Below, piece after piece: positions 25,430 to 34,207 of a stretch of DNA of 64,000 nt. Within the stretch, counting starts at the first letter, position 1, and each line of letters starts with the position of its first letter. The translations under genes and the position numbers were made by a program. Origin of the DNA: UBA4717 sp045580165 (GTDB taxonomy: Bacteria; Bacillota; Clostridia; Oscillospirales; CAG-272); assembly GCA_045580165.1 (NCBI GenBank), contig JAZNNG010000081.1, positions 46,759 to 110,758 of the forward strand, read 5' to 3'. Below the pieces are notes generated by a model, which was not told the DNA's origin, ran no database searches, and saw only the letters and a list, made by a program, of their open reading frames with translations.

Positions 25430-26221
25430 GTGGAGAGTTGTTATGCTAAATATATAAAAGATGCATATCTCACCGTAAAGTATGCGCGCGGTCCGAGTCA
25501 GATGCGCGGTAAAGAGTTCCACACCTATCACGAGATACTGTTTTTTCTGGACGGCAAGGCGGAGTTTATTTCAGAAAGAATAAAAGCTCGTCTGAAGCCG
25601 GGAAGTGTCGTTGTTATACCAAAGGAGAGCTACCACAGCTTCAGCATACTCTCCGGCGAAGAAAGCTATCACCGTCTTGTTTTTAACTTTTCGGACATAC
25701 CCGAGTTATCTGAGCTAATACAGTCAAAAATGCGTAATACCTTCGTCAAAAGCACAGACGATAATTTAAATTATCTTATTCAAAAAACAATAAAAACAGC
25801 GGAAAGCAAAGAATCCGATGAAATCAAAACAAATATCATACGTTCAGTGCTTACTCTCGTTCTTTCCGAAATATCCGAAAGCAGTATCGGCAACGGTATA
25901 ACTACACGTTCAATTTCTCAAAAAGTTATAGAGTACATAAACCAAGATCTGTGCGCCAAGCATACGGTGACAAGCATAGCGCGAAAAATGAATATATCCC
26001 CATCCGGTCTTACCCACACCTTCAAAAAGGAAATGAACATTTCCCTGCACCGTTACATTGTAGAAAAGAGACTTGTGCTTGCACACAGAAGAATAGCAGA
26101 CGGTGAGCCTGCAACAAAAGCGGCAATAGAGTGCGGCTTCAACGATTATTCGGGTTTTTACAAGCAATATAAAAAGATGTTTGGTACATCTCCTTCATCA
26201 ATCGGCGGATTTGACGTATAA
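25430..26221 (+). CDS. AraC-family regulator with cupin sensor domain
   Basis: The protein has about 263 residues, with an N-terminal cupin (HTYHEILFFLDGKAEFISE, LKPGSVVVIPKESYHSF) and a C-terminal AraC helix-turn-helix pair (TVTSIARKMNISPSGLTHTF, ATKAAIECGFNDYSGFYKQY...GTSP). GGAGGGG (25417-25423) directly abuts an ATG at 25424, so the in-frame GTG at 25430, 8 nt from GGAGG, is the better start; a start at 25361 would precede the promoter. It is divergent from the propeller-aldolase fusion gene and probably controls it. Confidence 0.84.
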   Translation: MESCYAKYIKDAYLTVKYARGPSQMRGKEFHTYHEILFFLDGKAEFISERIKARLKPGSVVVIPKESYHSFSILSGEESYHRLVFNFSDIPELSELIQSKMRNTFVKSTDDNLNYLIQKTIKTAESKESDEIKTNIIRSVLTLVLSEISESSIGNGITTRSISQKVIEYINQDLCAKHTVTSIARKMNISPSGLTHTFKKEMNISLHRYIVEKRLVLAHRRIADGEPATKAAIECGFNDYSGFYKQYKKMFGTSPSSIGGFDV

Positions 26222-26226
26222 AGCAC

Positions 26227-26260
26227 AAAAGGAGCAGCTCACGTGCAAGCTGTTCCTTTT
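26227..26260. terminator. bidirectional intrinsic terminator
   Basis: A 13-bp stem with one G-T pair (26227-26239 with 26248-26260), flanked by A- and T-runs, lies between the AraC gene and the convergent amidase gene. Confidence 0.85.
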
Positions 26261-26281
26261 TATTCTGATATGCTCCTCTAC

Positions 26282-29200
26282 TCAAAGCAAAAGCATTTCC
26301 TCTTGCATAGCATAGTAATCAAGTATGCCGTTAACTATTGCCTGTGCCGCGCGCTTGATACCGTCGGGAGAAGTTATATGCTCAAGCTCCTCGACGTTCG
26401 TCATAAACCCAACTTCAATGAGGGTTGACGGGTATCTTTCGCATCTCACCATCGCAAGCTTCTGAGTCGATGCACCGCGGTTTTGTCTTCCGAGATGGGT
26501 CGAAAACGACCTTGCCATAACGTCGGAAAGCGAGCGTCCCGCATACTCCCAATAGAGTGCGAGCGTGCCGTGCACCTTGGTTACGTCCACGTTATACTCC
26601 ATCGAGTTCTGATGCACTGAAACACAAAGGTCGGGGGAAAGCGTCTCTACTTCGGCAATTCTGTCGGTAAGCGCAACGTAGGTATCGTCGCCGCGTGTCA
26701 GAATTACGTTTGCTCCGAGCTCCTCGAGTCTTTGCTTGGCTTCAAGCACTATTCTCAGATTGAGCGCCGCCTCGCTATGCTCGGCTGACGCGCCCAACGC
26801 CCCTCCGTCGTAGCCGCCGTGACCAGCATCAAGAACGATAACACGGTCATTAAGCGGCTTATCACCATCGGCAAGCTTCGTAGGGTTTCTAAGACTCACT
26901 ATCGCGTATCCGTCCGAATACGAAAAATCAAAGCCGTAGAAGTTATCCTCGTGCTTGAGCTTCAGGTGATATCTGAAGCAGTTTTTCTTCGTACTGTTCT
27001 GATATTCAACAGACTCAAAAAGCGGATTATCCGAAAGAGTCGGAGTGGTTGCGGTTGCCGTATCGACGTTATAGAGGTTGAGTATAAAGCTTCCGTCCTC
27101 TACCCTTCCGTTCATAGGAATGTTCACTTCGGTTTTTATGTATATGCGAGTGTAGTCTCCTTCGTTTTTAATTTCGGCGCCCGAAACCGTTGCTATCGGA
27201 ACCTCGGCTTCAAGCTCGGTAATGTCCGACTCGCTGACGTAGCCGCCCACGCGGAGTCGGTAAAAGCCGTTTTCAAGGCTTACCGCGTTGTCGCGCATAC
27301 CCTTTGCCTGAGTAGTAAAATCATCGTAGTAGTAGCTGTCGGGGGAAACCTTGAGCCCCGTACGCTCAGCGGTGACCTCAACGGGAATGACCGCACCCGC
27401 ACCGCCTACGCGCACACGTCCGAGCTCAAGCGTCACGCTCTCTTTTTTCAGAGTCGCCTTTACGATAACGTGTCCGAGGTCAATTATCTCCCCGTCCTGC
27501 ACCTCGGGCATAGTGAGCTTTCCGCTATAATACTCCTCGTAAAGCTTATTCGTACCCGGTGCAGTACCCTCGGAAATAAGCTTTACCGAGTTGTCACCAA
27601 GCTCTGCGTAGAGGAGAGCACCCGCCGGCGCTTTTACTCTGACAGTCACGGTCTCCTTTTCGGGTACAAAATAATCCTTTTCCGAAGAAACGGGGATTAT
27701 TTCAAGCTTTTCCATTAGCTTGTGCGAGGCAGCGCCGCCTGTCGAGCCTGTGGAGGGTCTTACTCCGTTATATACGGAAAAGCTGTAATTTTCACCGTTC
27801 TGTGTGAACTCAAACTTGTTTTCTCCCTTTGAAAGCTTGGTCATGACCGAAAAATATCCGCTTTTGGTCCTGCCTATCTTTTTTCCGTCAAGATAAAGGG
27901 GATATGCAGGGTCGGACACGCCGAGGAGATAGGTCGTTGAAAGCGAGGACAACGTTATTCCCTCCTCGGGGCTCGTCACGGACACACCCACTCCCGTGGA
28001 AACCGTATCGGTATATATTATCTCACGGTCAAACGCCACGGCAAGCTCGTTTTCGATGCCGCTGACATTCCGCTTTATAACATCATAGCCGTAAAGCAGG
28101 CTTCCTCGGTAGGAAAGCTCACTTCTCGCAAATTCTATCTGACTCAGTATCTCACCCTCGGGCTCTTCCCAGCCTTCATCGTAACGATATACTCCGTGCG
28201 AGATATAGAGGTCGACTCCCGTTGAATCGCAGAGGGTATTCCACCATCTGACGAGGGTGTCGAACCTCGCGGATTTATTATTAAAGCGCCAGTAAAGCTG
28301 AGGTGCGATATAGTCAATATATCCGCCGTTTATCCACGCCGCGGCATCACAGTATAATTCTTCGTACGCGCTTGTTCCGTCGGTGTCGCTACCGCCGTTT
28401 TCACCATTATCATTCTGCCAGATTCCAAAGGGTGAAACTCCGAAAACACACTCGGGGTCTATTCCCTTCACGGTATCGTAGCAAAGCTTGATAAGCGTGT
28501 TTATATTCTCACGGCGCCAATCGCCAAGCTCTTTATCTCCGCCGTACTTTGCGTACGCATCGGTATCGTCAAATACGTCAAGCACGCCGTCCGTATATGA
28601 AGCGTAGGGGTAGAAATAATCGTCGAATACCACGCCGTCAACGTCGTAGCCGCGGACTATCTCGGCAACGCCGCTTGCGACAAGCTCACGCACCTCGGGG
28701 ATTCCTGCGTTATAGTAAAGCTTGCCGTCGCCGTATGCTACGGTATAGTCGGGGTTGATTCTCGCCGGATTTGTTTCGGCGAGCGTGTCGGTGCTGTGCG
28801 ACGGCTTTGCCTTGGTGCCGTAGCTTACGCGCAGAGGATTTACCCACGCGTGCACCTTGATATTGTTTTCGTGCGCCGCCTTTACGAGGTATTCAAGCGG
28901 GTCAAATCCGCCAGAAAGTGCCGCCCCCTGCTTACCCGTAAGGTATTCGGAGCTCGGGAAGATTTCGGACTTATAAAGCGCGTCGCCACAGGGTCTTACC
29001 TGAAAATACACGGCGTTGATTCCGTTTTTCTTGCAGGTGGATATTATGTCGTCAAGCTCGCGCTTGAGCGAGAGTGCGTCGAGTCCCTTTTGGCTCGGGA
29101 AATTTATATTATTGACGGTTGCTATCCATACTCCGCGCACCTCACTGTCGGGGTTTAATATGTGCTCGGTAAGCTCGTGATTGGCGTTAGAGCTCATAAT

Positions 29201-29374
29201 TCCGTGATTTACGGGTGTAGTGTCAGAGGGGTCAAGCACCTTGTCGGATCTGCCGCTTGCTATACCTATTATACAAAGGATGCTTACGGCAAGGCAGAGC
29301 GCTATAAAGATGATATAAGCTATACGAACCTCTCTTCTTTCGGTATCAAATAAAGTATCGAGAGTTATCTTCAT
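26282..29374 (-). CDS. membrane-anchored GHL10 glycosidase-like domain fused to N-acetylmuramoyl-L-alanine amidase
   Basis: The protein has 1030 residues. A transmembrane anchor (about 20-42) is followed by a GHL10/DUF187 TIM barrel (about 75-430; VRGVWIATVNNINFPS, GINAVYFQVRPCGDALY, VHAWVNPLRVSYG, DGVVFDDYFYPY, FGVSPFGIW). Beta-rich domains fill the middle, and a zinc Amidase_3 domain occupies the last ~190 residues (VLDAGHGGYDGGALG, HSEAALNLRI, CVSVHQNS, LIEVGFMTN; two His and two Glu retained). It should cut peptidoglycan at the cell surface. ATG 29374 has AGGAGG 8 nt upstream; a GTG at 29383 abuts that site and was rejected. Confidence 0.88.
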   Translation of the reverse strand: MKITLDTLFDTERREVRIAYIIFIALCLAVSILCIIGIASGRSDKVLDPSDTTPVNHGIMSSNANHELTEHILNPDSEVRGVWIATVNNINFPSQKGLDALSLKRELDDIISTCKKNGINAVYFQVRPCGDALYKSEIFPSSEYLTGKQGAALSGGFDPLEYLVKAAHENNIKVHAWVNPLRVSYGTKAKPSHSTDTLAETNPARINPDYTVAYGDGKLYYNAGIPEVRELVASGVAEIVRGYDVDGVVFDDYFYPYASYTDGVLDVFDDTDAYAKYGGDKELGDWRRENINTLIKLCYDTVKGIDPECVFGVSPFGIWQNDNGENGGSDTDGTSAYEELYCDAAAWINGGYIDYIAPQLYWRFNNKSARFDTLVRWWNTLCDSTGVDLYISHGVYRYDEGWEEPEGEILSQIEFARSELSYRGSLLYGYDVIKRNVSGIENELAVAFDREIIYTDTVSTGVGVSVTSPEEGITLSSLSTTYLLGVSDPAYPLYLDGKKIGRTKSGYFSVMTKLSKGENKFEFTQNGENYSFSVYNGVRPSTGSTGGAASHKLMEKLEIIPVSSEKDYFVPEKETVTVRVKAPAGALLYAELGDNSVKLISEGTAPGTNKLYEEYYSGKLTMPEVQDGEIIDLGHVIVKATLKKESVTLELGRVRVGGAGAVIPVEVTAERTGLKVSPDSYYYDDFTTQAKGMRDNAVSLENGFYRLRVGGYVSESDITELEAEVPIATVSGAEIKNEGDYTRIYIKTEVNIPMNGRVEDGSFILNLYNVDTATATTPTLSDNPLFESVEYQNSTKKNCFRYHLKLKHEDNFYGFDFSYSDGYAIVSLRNPTKLADGDKPLNDRVIVLDAGHGGYDGGALGASAEHSEAALNLRIVLEAKQRLEELGANVILTRGDDTYVALTDRIAEVETLSPDLCVSVHQNSMEYNVDVTKVHGTLALYWEYAGRSLSDVMARSFSTHLGRQNRGASTQKLAMVRCERYPSTLIEVGFMTNVEELEHITSPDGIKRAAQAIVNGILDYYAMQEEMLLL

Positions 29375-29408
29375 TTCGCTCACCTCCTCTGCTTACAGAA
29401 TTTATTTC

Positions 29409-29437
29409 AGTATAACAAAATACGACATTTATTGCAA
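29409..29437 (-). promoter_or_regulatory. promoter of the GHL10-amidase gene
   Basis: On the minus strand TTGCAA (29432-29437) and TATACT (29409-29414) are 17 bp apart. The rest of the 227-bp divergent spacer up to hflK shows no further clear element. Confidence 0.65.
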
Positions 29438-29601
29438 GCGGCATTTTGTGTAGATAAAGTAAATTTTTTACATATAACTAAAAATATGCCGCAAAAGATA
29501 ATTTTACCACCCACAAAAGAATCCTTAAAATTCTGTTCACAAAAATATGGTAGCATATAAGTGTAGTCTTATGCCGAATAATCGGCGGAAAGGAAAATAT
29601 T

Positions 29602-30576
29602 ATGAACTTTCACGATATGGGCAAGTTCAAGGCACCAAGCCCCAAAAGCCCCAAAAAAATCATTACCACCGTAATTATTATTGCCGTAGTCGTAGCAATA
29701 CTCTCACTTATTACGTCCTGTTGGTACACAATCGATGAAAAGCAGCAGGGTGTCATTCTCACCTTCGGCAAGGTAACGGGAACTGCCGACGCAGGTATGC
29801 ATTTCAAGCTTCCCTTCGGTATTCAGAGTGTAAAAAAGGTCGACGTTAACGTATATCAGACCATCGAGCTCGGATACCGTACAAATCCAACCACAAGCGA
29901 TTATCAAACCATCGAAAACGAAAGCCGTATGATCACGGGTGACTACAACATCGTAAACATCGACTTTTTCGTTGAATATAAGGTCTCAGACCCGGTTAAA
30001 TATCTGTTTTCTTCTCAGCAGCCCGAAGTTGTGCTCAAGAATCTCGTTCAGAGCCAGATCAGAAACGTTGTCGGCTCGTCAACGGTTGACAGTGTTCTCA
30101 CCGACGGCAAGACCGAGATACAGAGTCAGATCAAGGAGCTTGTAACAAAAGTACTTGAGGAATACGATATCGGTCTTATTCTTACCGACGTTAAAATTCA
30201 GGACAGTGAGCCACCGACAACATCTGTAATAGAGGCGTTCAAGGCGGTAGAAACCGCAAAGCAGGGTGCTGAAACTGCCATAAACCAGGCGAAGGCTTAC
30301 GAAAACTCCGAGCTTCCCAAGGCTCAGGCTGCGGCAGATAAGCTTATCCAGAACGCAGAATACTTAAAGCAGAACAGAATCAACGAAGCGACAAAGCTCG
30401 TTGCCAAGTTCAACGCGATGTACGAGGAGTACGCAAAGAATCCCGGCATCACAAGAACGAGAATGTACTACGAAATGATAAACGAAACTCTCCCCGGCGT
30501 AAAGCTTTATATTGATGCGGGCGACGGCTCTACACAGACCCTTCTCCCTCTCGAAAGCTTTAATGCGGCTAACTGA
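29602..30576 (+). CDS. hflK: SPFH/prohibitin-family membrane protein HflK
   Basis: The 324-residue protein has an N-terminal transmembrane helix (about 20-40), an SPFH/band-7 domain (VDVNVYQTIELGYRT, DYNIVNIDFFVEYKVSDPVKYLF) and a helical alanine/glutamate-rich region (AKQGAETAINQAKAYENSEL). It is 15 bp upstream of hflC. In other bacteria HflK and HflC form a membrane cage around the FtsH protease. No ftsH gene is in the window. Confidence 0.87.
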   Translation: MNFHDMGKFKAPSPKSPKKIITTVIIIAVVVAILSLITSCWYTIDEKQQGVILTFGKVTGTADAGMHFKLPFGIQSVKKVDVNVYQTIELGYRTNPTTSDYQTIENESRMITGDYNIVNIDFFVEYKVSDPVKYLFSSQQPEVVLKNLVQSQIRNVVGSSTVDSVLTDGKTEIQSQIKELVTKVLEEYDIGLILTDVKIQDSEPPTTSVIEAFKAVETAKQGAETAINQAKAYENSELPKAQAAADKLIQNAEYLKQNRINEATKLVAKFNAMYEEYAKNPGITRTRMYYEMINETLPGVKLYIDAGDGSTQTLLPLESFNAAN

Positions 30577-30591
30577 AAGGAGTGAATAAAA

Positions 30592-31479
30592 ATGAAAAAG
30601 TTTTTTACTTCCCTCTCGGTTATTCTTATAGTTGCCGCTATTATCGCGATAATCGTAGTCGGCGGAAGCCTTTTCACGGTTGCTGAAAACGAATACGTGT
30701 GCGTGTTCCGCTTCTCAAAGATCGTTGACACTATTGACGAGCCCGGTCTTCATTTCAAGCTCCCCTTTATCGACACAAAGGTGACCTTCCCCAAGACCAC
30801 GCTTCTCTACGATATTCCTCCGTCTGAGGTCCTTACCGCAGACAAGAAGAATATGACGGTCGACTGTTACATACTTTGGGAGATCACCGACCCCGTAACC
30901 TTCTACCAGACCCTCGGTAACATTGAGGAAGCAAAGGCAAGACTTAACAACTTCACATACACCTCACTCAAAAACCTTATGGGTAAGCTTGAGCAGAACG
31001 ATATCATCAACGAGGATGACGCGGCAGAGCGTAACGATATTTACGCAATAATCAAAACCGAGGTCGCGGAAATTACCACCACCTACGGTATCAACGTTAT
31101 TGACATAAAGATCAAGCGCTTCGATCTTCCCGAGGACAACGCACAGGCGGTTTATTCGCGTATGATCTCCGACCGTAATCAGATCGCCGAAAAGTACATC
31201 GCAGACGGCGAATACGAGGCGTCCATCATCCGCAACAACGTCGACAAGCAGGTAAACATTATCGTATCGAACGCAGAAGCCGAGGCCGCAAGACTTGAGG
31301 CAGAGGGTGAAAGCGAATATATGAGAATGCTCGCCGAGGCATACAACACCGATGATAAAAAGGATTTCTACGAATTTATCGCAGGTCTTGACGCGCTCAA
31401 GAGCTCCCTCGCAGACGGTGAAAAGACTGTTATAATCGGCAAGGACTCCGCGCTCGGAAAGCTACTTATAGGCGAATAA
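30592..31479 (+). CDS. hflC: SPFH/prohibitin-family membrane protein HflC
   Basis: The 295-residue protein has an N-terminal signal anchor (about 5-28), an SPFH domain (VAENEYVCVFRFSKIVDTIDEPGLHFKLPF, NMTVDCYILWEITDPVTFYQ) and the HflC signature GINVIDIKIKRFDLPEDN. A charged helix (ARLEAEGESEYMRMLAEAY) follows. It is the partner of HflK in the same two-gene operon, with an AAAGGAG site before its ATG. Confidence 0.88.
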   Translation: MKKFFTSLSVILIVAAIIAIIVVGGSLFTVAENEYVCVFRFSKIVDTIDEPGLHFKLPFIDTKVTFPKTTLLYDIPPSEVLTADKKNMTVDCYILWEITDPVTFYQTLGNIEEAKARLNNFTYTSLKNLMGKLEQNDIINEDDAAERNDIYAIIKTEVAEITTTYGINVIDIKIKRFDLPEDNAQAVYSRMISDRNQIAEKYIADGEYEASIIRNNVDKQVNIIVSNAEAEAARLEAEGESEYMRMLAEAYNTDDKKDFYEFIAGLDALKSSLADGEKTVIIGKDSALGKLLIGE

Positions 31480-31491
31480 TATCAGTTATAG

Positions 31492-31527
31492 AAAAAACGG
31501 TTATGCGCTTGCATAACCGTTTTTTTC
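31492..31527. terminator. bidirectional intrinsic terminator
   Basis: A 15-bp perfect stem (31492-31506 with 31511-31525), a 4-nt loop and a T-run follow hflC. It also closes the convergent feo operon, whose last stop codon is directly adjacent. Confidence 0.9.
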
Positions 31528-31692
31528 TTATTCTGTTTTACTATCACCGCAGCCGTTACATCCGTTTTGCTTACATACCGAGCAGTTTGGGCATCCGATG
31601 CATTTCATGCCTTTTTTCTTTGTTTTGTATACGTACAGAGCTGCAAGGGTAACGATTGCTGCGATAACTACCGCTGCAATATAAGTTTCCAT
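31528..31692 (-). CDS. FeoB-associated cysteine-rich membrane protein
   Basis: This is a 54-residue protein with AGGAG before the ATG. One transmembrane helix (TYIAAVVIAAIVTLAALYVY, residues 3-22) is followed by a basic stretch and a cysteine-rich tail, CIGCPNCSVC, then GCNGCG. This matches the small FeoB-associated Cys-rich family (PF12669) found after feoB in Firmicutes. The tail may handle ferrous iron or an iron-sulfur cluster at the membrane. It lies 18 bp after feoB, as last gene of the operon. Confidence 0.88.
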   Translation of the reverse strand: METYIAAVVIAAIVTLAALYVYKTKKKGMKCIGCPNCSVCKQNGCNGCGDSKTE

Positions 31693-31710
31693 AAATTCTC
31701 CTGACTGTTA

Positions 31711-33747
31711 TTATTTTATAGCCTCAAGCTTTTTCTTTTCTTCTTTTTGAGCCGCCTCGTATTTTACCGCCTTATCGGTCTTCATACAAAGCGAAAATAT
31801 TATGCCGGATATACCTATTATGGTCAAAAGTCCGGGAACAAAGCCGTTTCCAAGCCTTCCTACGGTAATGAGGGTTCCGAGCTGATATACGAGATATCCC
31901 GCCGTGAATCCGACACTAAGCTGAAGTCCTATTCCGCCCCAGAGCCACTTTGCGCTCTTCATTTCGGAGTTCATAGCACCGATTGCAGCAAAGCAAGGTG
32001 GCGTGAACAGATTGAACACGAGGTAAGCGAGTGCCGCCGCTGCCGGCATCGCTATGACTCCTCCTCCGAATGCAGTCGCTACGTCCGCACCCGCGCCGCT
32101 AACAAGCTCAAGGCTCTCGGGATTTATAAGGTTTGATATACCGAAGCACACCGCAAGTGTTCCTACTATGTTTTCCTTTGCAATAAAGCCCGTTACTGCC
32201 GCCGCGGCAAGCTGCCAGCTGAAATATCCTATTACGGGTATAAGAACGTAAGCGAAGGGGTGCGCTACGGTTGCGAGTATAGACGTATTTTCCATTCCCG
32301 ATTCAACCGTTTCAAGCCGCCAGTTAAACGACTGCATTATCTGCACCGCCGTGTTACAAAGAAGTATTACGGTTGCCGCCTTTACTACGTACGCCCATCC
32401 GCGTCCGCACATTGACGTGAACGCTCTGAATAAGCTCGGGAGCTTATATTCGGGGAGCTCGATGATGAAGTATGATTTTTTCGCTCTGTTTCCCGTAATT
32501 GCGTTTACGAGAAGCGCACCGATAAAGATTATGAATATTCCCGCGAAGTACATAAGCGTGCTTACCCAGCCTGCGTTTTCAAAGAACACTCCTGCGAAAA
32601 GTGAGATAACGGGTATCTTAGCGCCGCACGGCATAAAGGGTGCGAGCATAGCAGTGGCGCGACGCTCACGCTCGTTTCTGACAGTTCTCGACGCCATTAC
32701 TCCGGGAACGGCGCAACCGATAGAAATCACGAACGGTATAACAGATTTTCCCGAGAGTCCGACCTTTTTGAATATGGGGTCAAGCACCACCGATACACGC
32801 GCCATATATCCGCAATCCTCAAGAAGTGCGATTAGGAAATACATCACCATTACAAGCGGCAAAAATCCTATTACCGCGATAGCTCCGCCAATTACGCCGT
32901 CGATAAGGAGCGCGTATATAAACGGGCTTGCACCGACGAAAAACGAGCCGACAAATTCCTTGAAATGCTCAAGCCACGCAACAAAGGTGTCTGCTATAAA
33001 CGGTCCCACCCACGACTGCGAAATCTGGAACACAAGGAACATAACCACTGCGAATACCGGAATACCGAGCCATCTGTTTGCGAGAACGGCGTCGATCTTA
33101 TCCTGAAAGTTTTTGTTTTTGGTAAACACTCTTCTCTTTTCAACCGAGGCTACTATGGTGTTTACAAACTCAAAGCGGTGTCTGTCCGCTTCCTCGGATT
33201 CTTCCTTATTTACAAGGTCGGCTTTTGCATTGTGATACGGCGCGCTCTGACCTTTTCCGCAAACCGAGACCGCCGTTCTTATCAGGTCATACAGACCGAG
33301 TGACGAGTTCGAAACCGTTTCGATTACCGGACATCCGAGCTTTTGTGACAAAAGCTTTGTATCTATCACCGTCTGTTTTTTCGCGGTAACGTCGCTTTTA
33401 TTAAGCGCCACCACCATGGGAACACCAAGCTCCAAAAGCTGTGTTGTAAAGAACAGGCTTCTGCTTAAGTTACCTGCGTCAATTATGTTAATAATAACGT
33501 CGGGCGCATCGTTTTTAATGTATGCGCTTGTTACACCCTCCTCAGATGTAAACGGCGAAATCGAGTAGGTTCCGGGGAGGTCTACCGCAATTATTCTGCG
33601 GTTGCCTGCCAGACGCTTTTTTACCGTATGCTCTTTTTTGTCAACGGTAACGCCTGCCCAGTTTCCAACCGTTTCGTTTTTGCCCGTAAGGGCGTTATAC
33701 ATAGTGGTCTTTCCACTGTTCGGATTGCCTGCAAGTGCAATTCTCAT
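31711..33747 (-). CDS. feoB: ferrous iron transport protein B
   Basis: The 678-residue protein has an N-terminal G domain with GNPNSGKTTMYNALTG (G1), TVDKKEH region (G2), DLPGTYS (G3) and NKSD (G4). A guanine-dissociation-inhibitor-like spacer is followed by a polytopic membrane domain from about residue 235 containing the Gate motifs (VIPFVISIGCAVPGVMASRT, FMPCGAKIPVI). It imports Fe2+ through the cytoplasmic membrane. It is encoded between feoA (6 bp gap) and the small Cys-rich protein. Confidence 0.96.
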   Translation of the reverse strand: MRIALAGNPNSGKTTMYNALTGKNETVGNWAGVTVDKKEHTVKKRLAGNRRIIAVDLPGTYSISPFTSEEGVTSAYIKNDAPDVIINIIDAGNLSRSLFFTTQLLELGVPMVVALNKSDVTAKKQTVIDTKLLSQKLGCPVIETVSNSSLGLYDLIRTAVSVCGKGQSAPYHNAKADLVNKEESEEADRHRFEFVNTIVASVEKRRVFTKNKNFQDKIDAVLANRWLGIPVFAVVMFLVFQISQSWVGPFIADTFVAWLEHFKEFVGSFFVGASPFIYALLIDGVIGGAIAVIGFLPLVMVMYFLIALLEDCGYMARVSVVLDPIFKKVGLSGKSVIPFVISIGCAVPGVMASRTVRNERERRATAMLAPFMPCGAKIPVISLFAGVFFENAGWVSTLMYFAGIFIIFIGALLVNAITGNRAKKSYFIIELPEYKLPSLFRAFTSMCGRGWAYVVKAATVILLCNTAVQIMQSFNWRLETVESGMENTSILATVAHPFAYVLIPVIGYFSWQLAAAAVTGFIAKENIVGTLAVCFGISNLINPESLELVSGAGADVATAFGGGVIAMPAAAALAYLVFNLFTPPCFAAIGAMNSEMKSAKWLWGGIGLQLSVGFTAGYLVYQLGTLITVGRLGNGFVPGLLTIIGISGIIFSLCMKTDKAVKYEAAQKEEKKKLEAIK

Positions 33748-33753
33748 AATGCT

Positions 33754-33975
33754 TTAAATCCTCTCAATAAATATCACTTCTGCGAGCTTGTTATCTATAC
33801 AATATCTTCCGTCCTTGATAGAAAGCACTGAGCCTCCGCTTACACGCGAGACCACTGTGACGGGCGCGCCAACGTAAAGTCCGAGCGAAAGCAGAAACGC
33901 GTCAAGCTCCTCGTCATCGGTGTCTATTCCCATTACCGTATATTCTATTCCCTCTTGTGCTTCTTTAAGATTCAT
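33754..33975 (-). CDS. feoA: ferrous iron transport protein A
   Basis: The 73-residue protein is a single SH3-like FeoA domain (GIEYTVMGID, LLSLGLYVGAPVTVVSR, GRYCIDNKLAEVIFI). It is a cytoplasmic partner of FeoB. First gene of the feo operon, with AGGAG before the ATG and two palindromic operators plus a promoter upstream. Confidence 0.94.
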   Translation of the reverse strand: MNLKEAQEGIEYTVMGIDTDDEELDAFLLSLGLYVGAPVTVVSRVSGGSVLSIKDGRYCIDNKLAEVIFIERI

Positions 33976-33995
33976 AATTACTCCTGTCGTCTCTC

Positions 33996-34015
33996 GAGTT
34001 AGCGCAGGCTAACTC
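33996..34015. promoter_or_regulatory. palindromic operator 1 of the feo operon
   Basis: GAGTTAGC-GCAG-GCTAACTC is a perfect 8+8 palindrome. It shares GTTAGC...GCTAAC with operator 2, centred 34 bp away. The TTAGC/GCTAA half-sites resemble boxes of the DtxR/IdeR iron-regulator family. It lies in the leader of feoA. Confidence 0.8.
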
Positions 34016-34028
34016 CTTGCCAAAATTC

Positions 34029-34050
34029 AAAGTTAGCCTATGCTAACTTT
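34029..34050. promoter_or_regulatory. palindromic operator 2 of the feo operon
   Basis: AAAGTTAGC-CTAT-GCTAACTTT is a perfect 9+9 palindrome sitting just downstream of the -10 element, where a bound repressor would block the start of transcription. Regulation by a DtxR-like iron sensor is inferred from the motif and the iron-uptake genes. Confidence 0.82.
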
Positions 34051-34058
34051 CCGATATT

Positions 34059-34087
34059 ATATTACCATTTTTATGAGTGAATGTCAA
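34059..34087 (-). promoter_or_regulatory. promoter of the feo operon
   Basis: On the minus strand TTGACA (34082-34087) and TAATAT (34059-34064) are 17 bp apart, just upstream of operator 2. Confidence 0.78.
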
Positions 34088-34170
34088 TATTTATTTCCAA
34101 AAAAAATACAGAATTTGCAATTTTGTCATCATTTACAGTTGAAAAGTCACAACAAATCCGGCTTTTGTGT

Positions 34171-34207
34171 AAAATAAAGAGCGCGGATGATCCGCGCTCT
34201 TTATTTT
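34171..34207 (-). terminator. intrinsic terminator of the arg operon
   Basis: A 17-bp perfect stem (34171-34187 with 34191-34207) with a 3-nt loop overlaps the argF stop codon. The A/T-rich stem base allows termination in both directions. Confidence 0.88.

Noticed and set aside
28303..28758. Arginine-rich plus-strand frames
   Set aside because: They are antisense to the GHL10-amidase gene and have the biased composition of a shadow frame.
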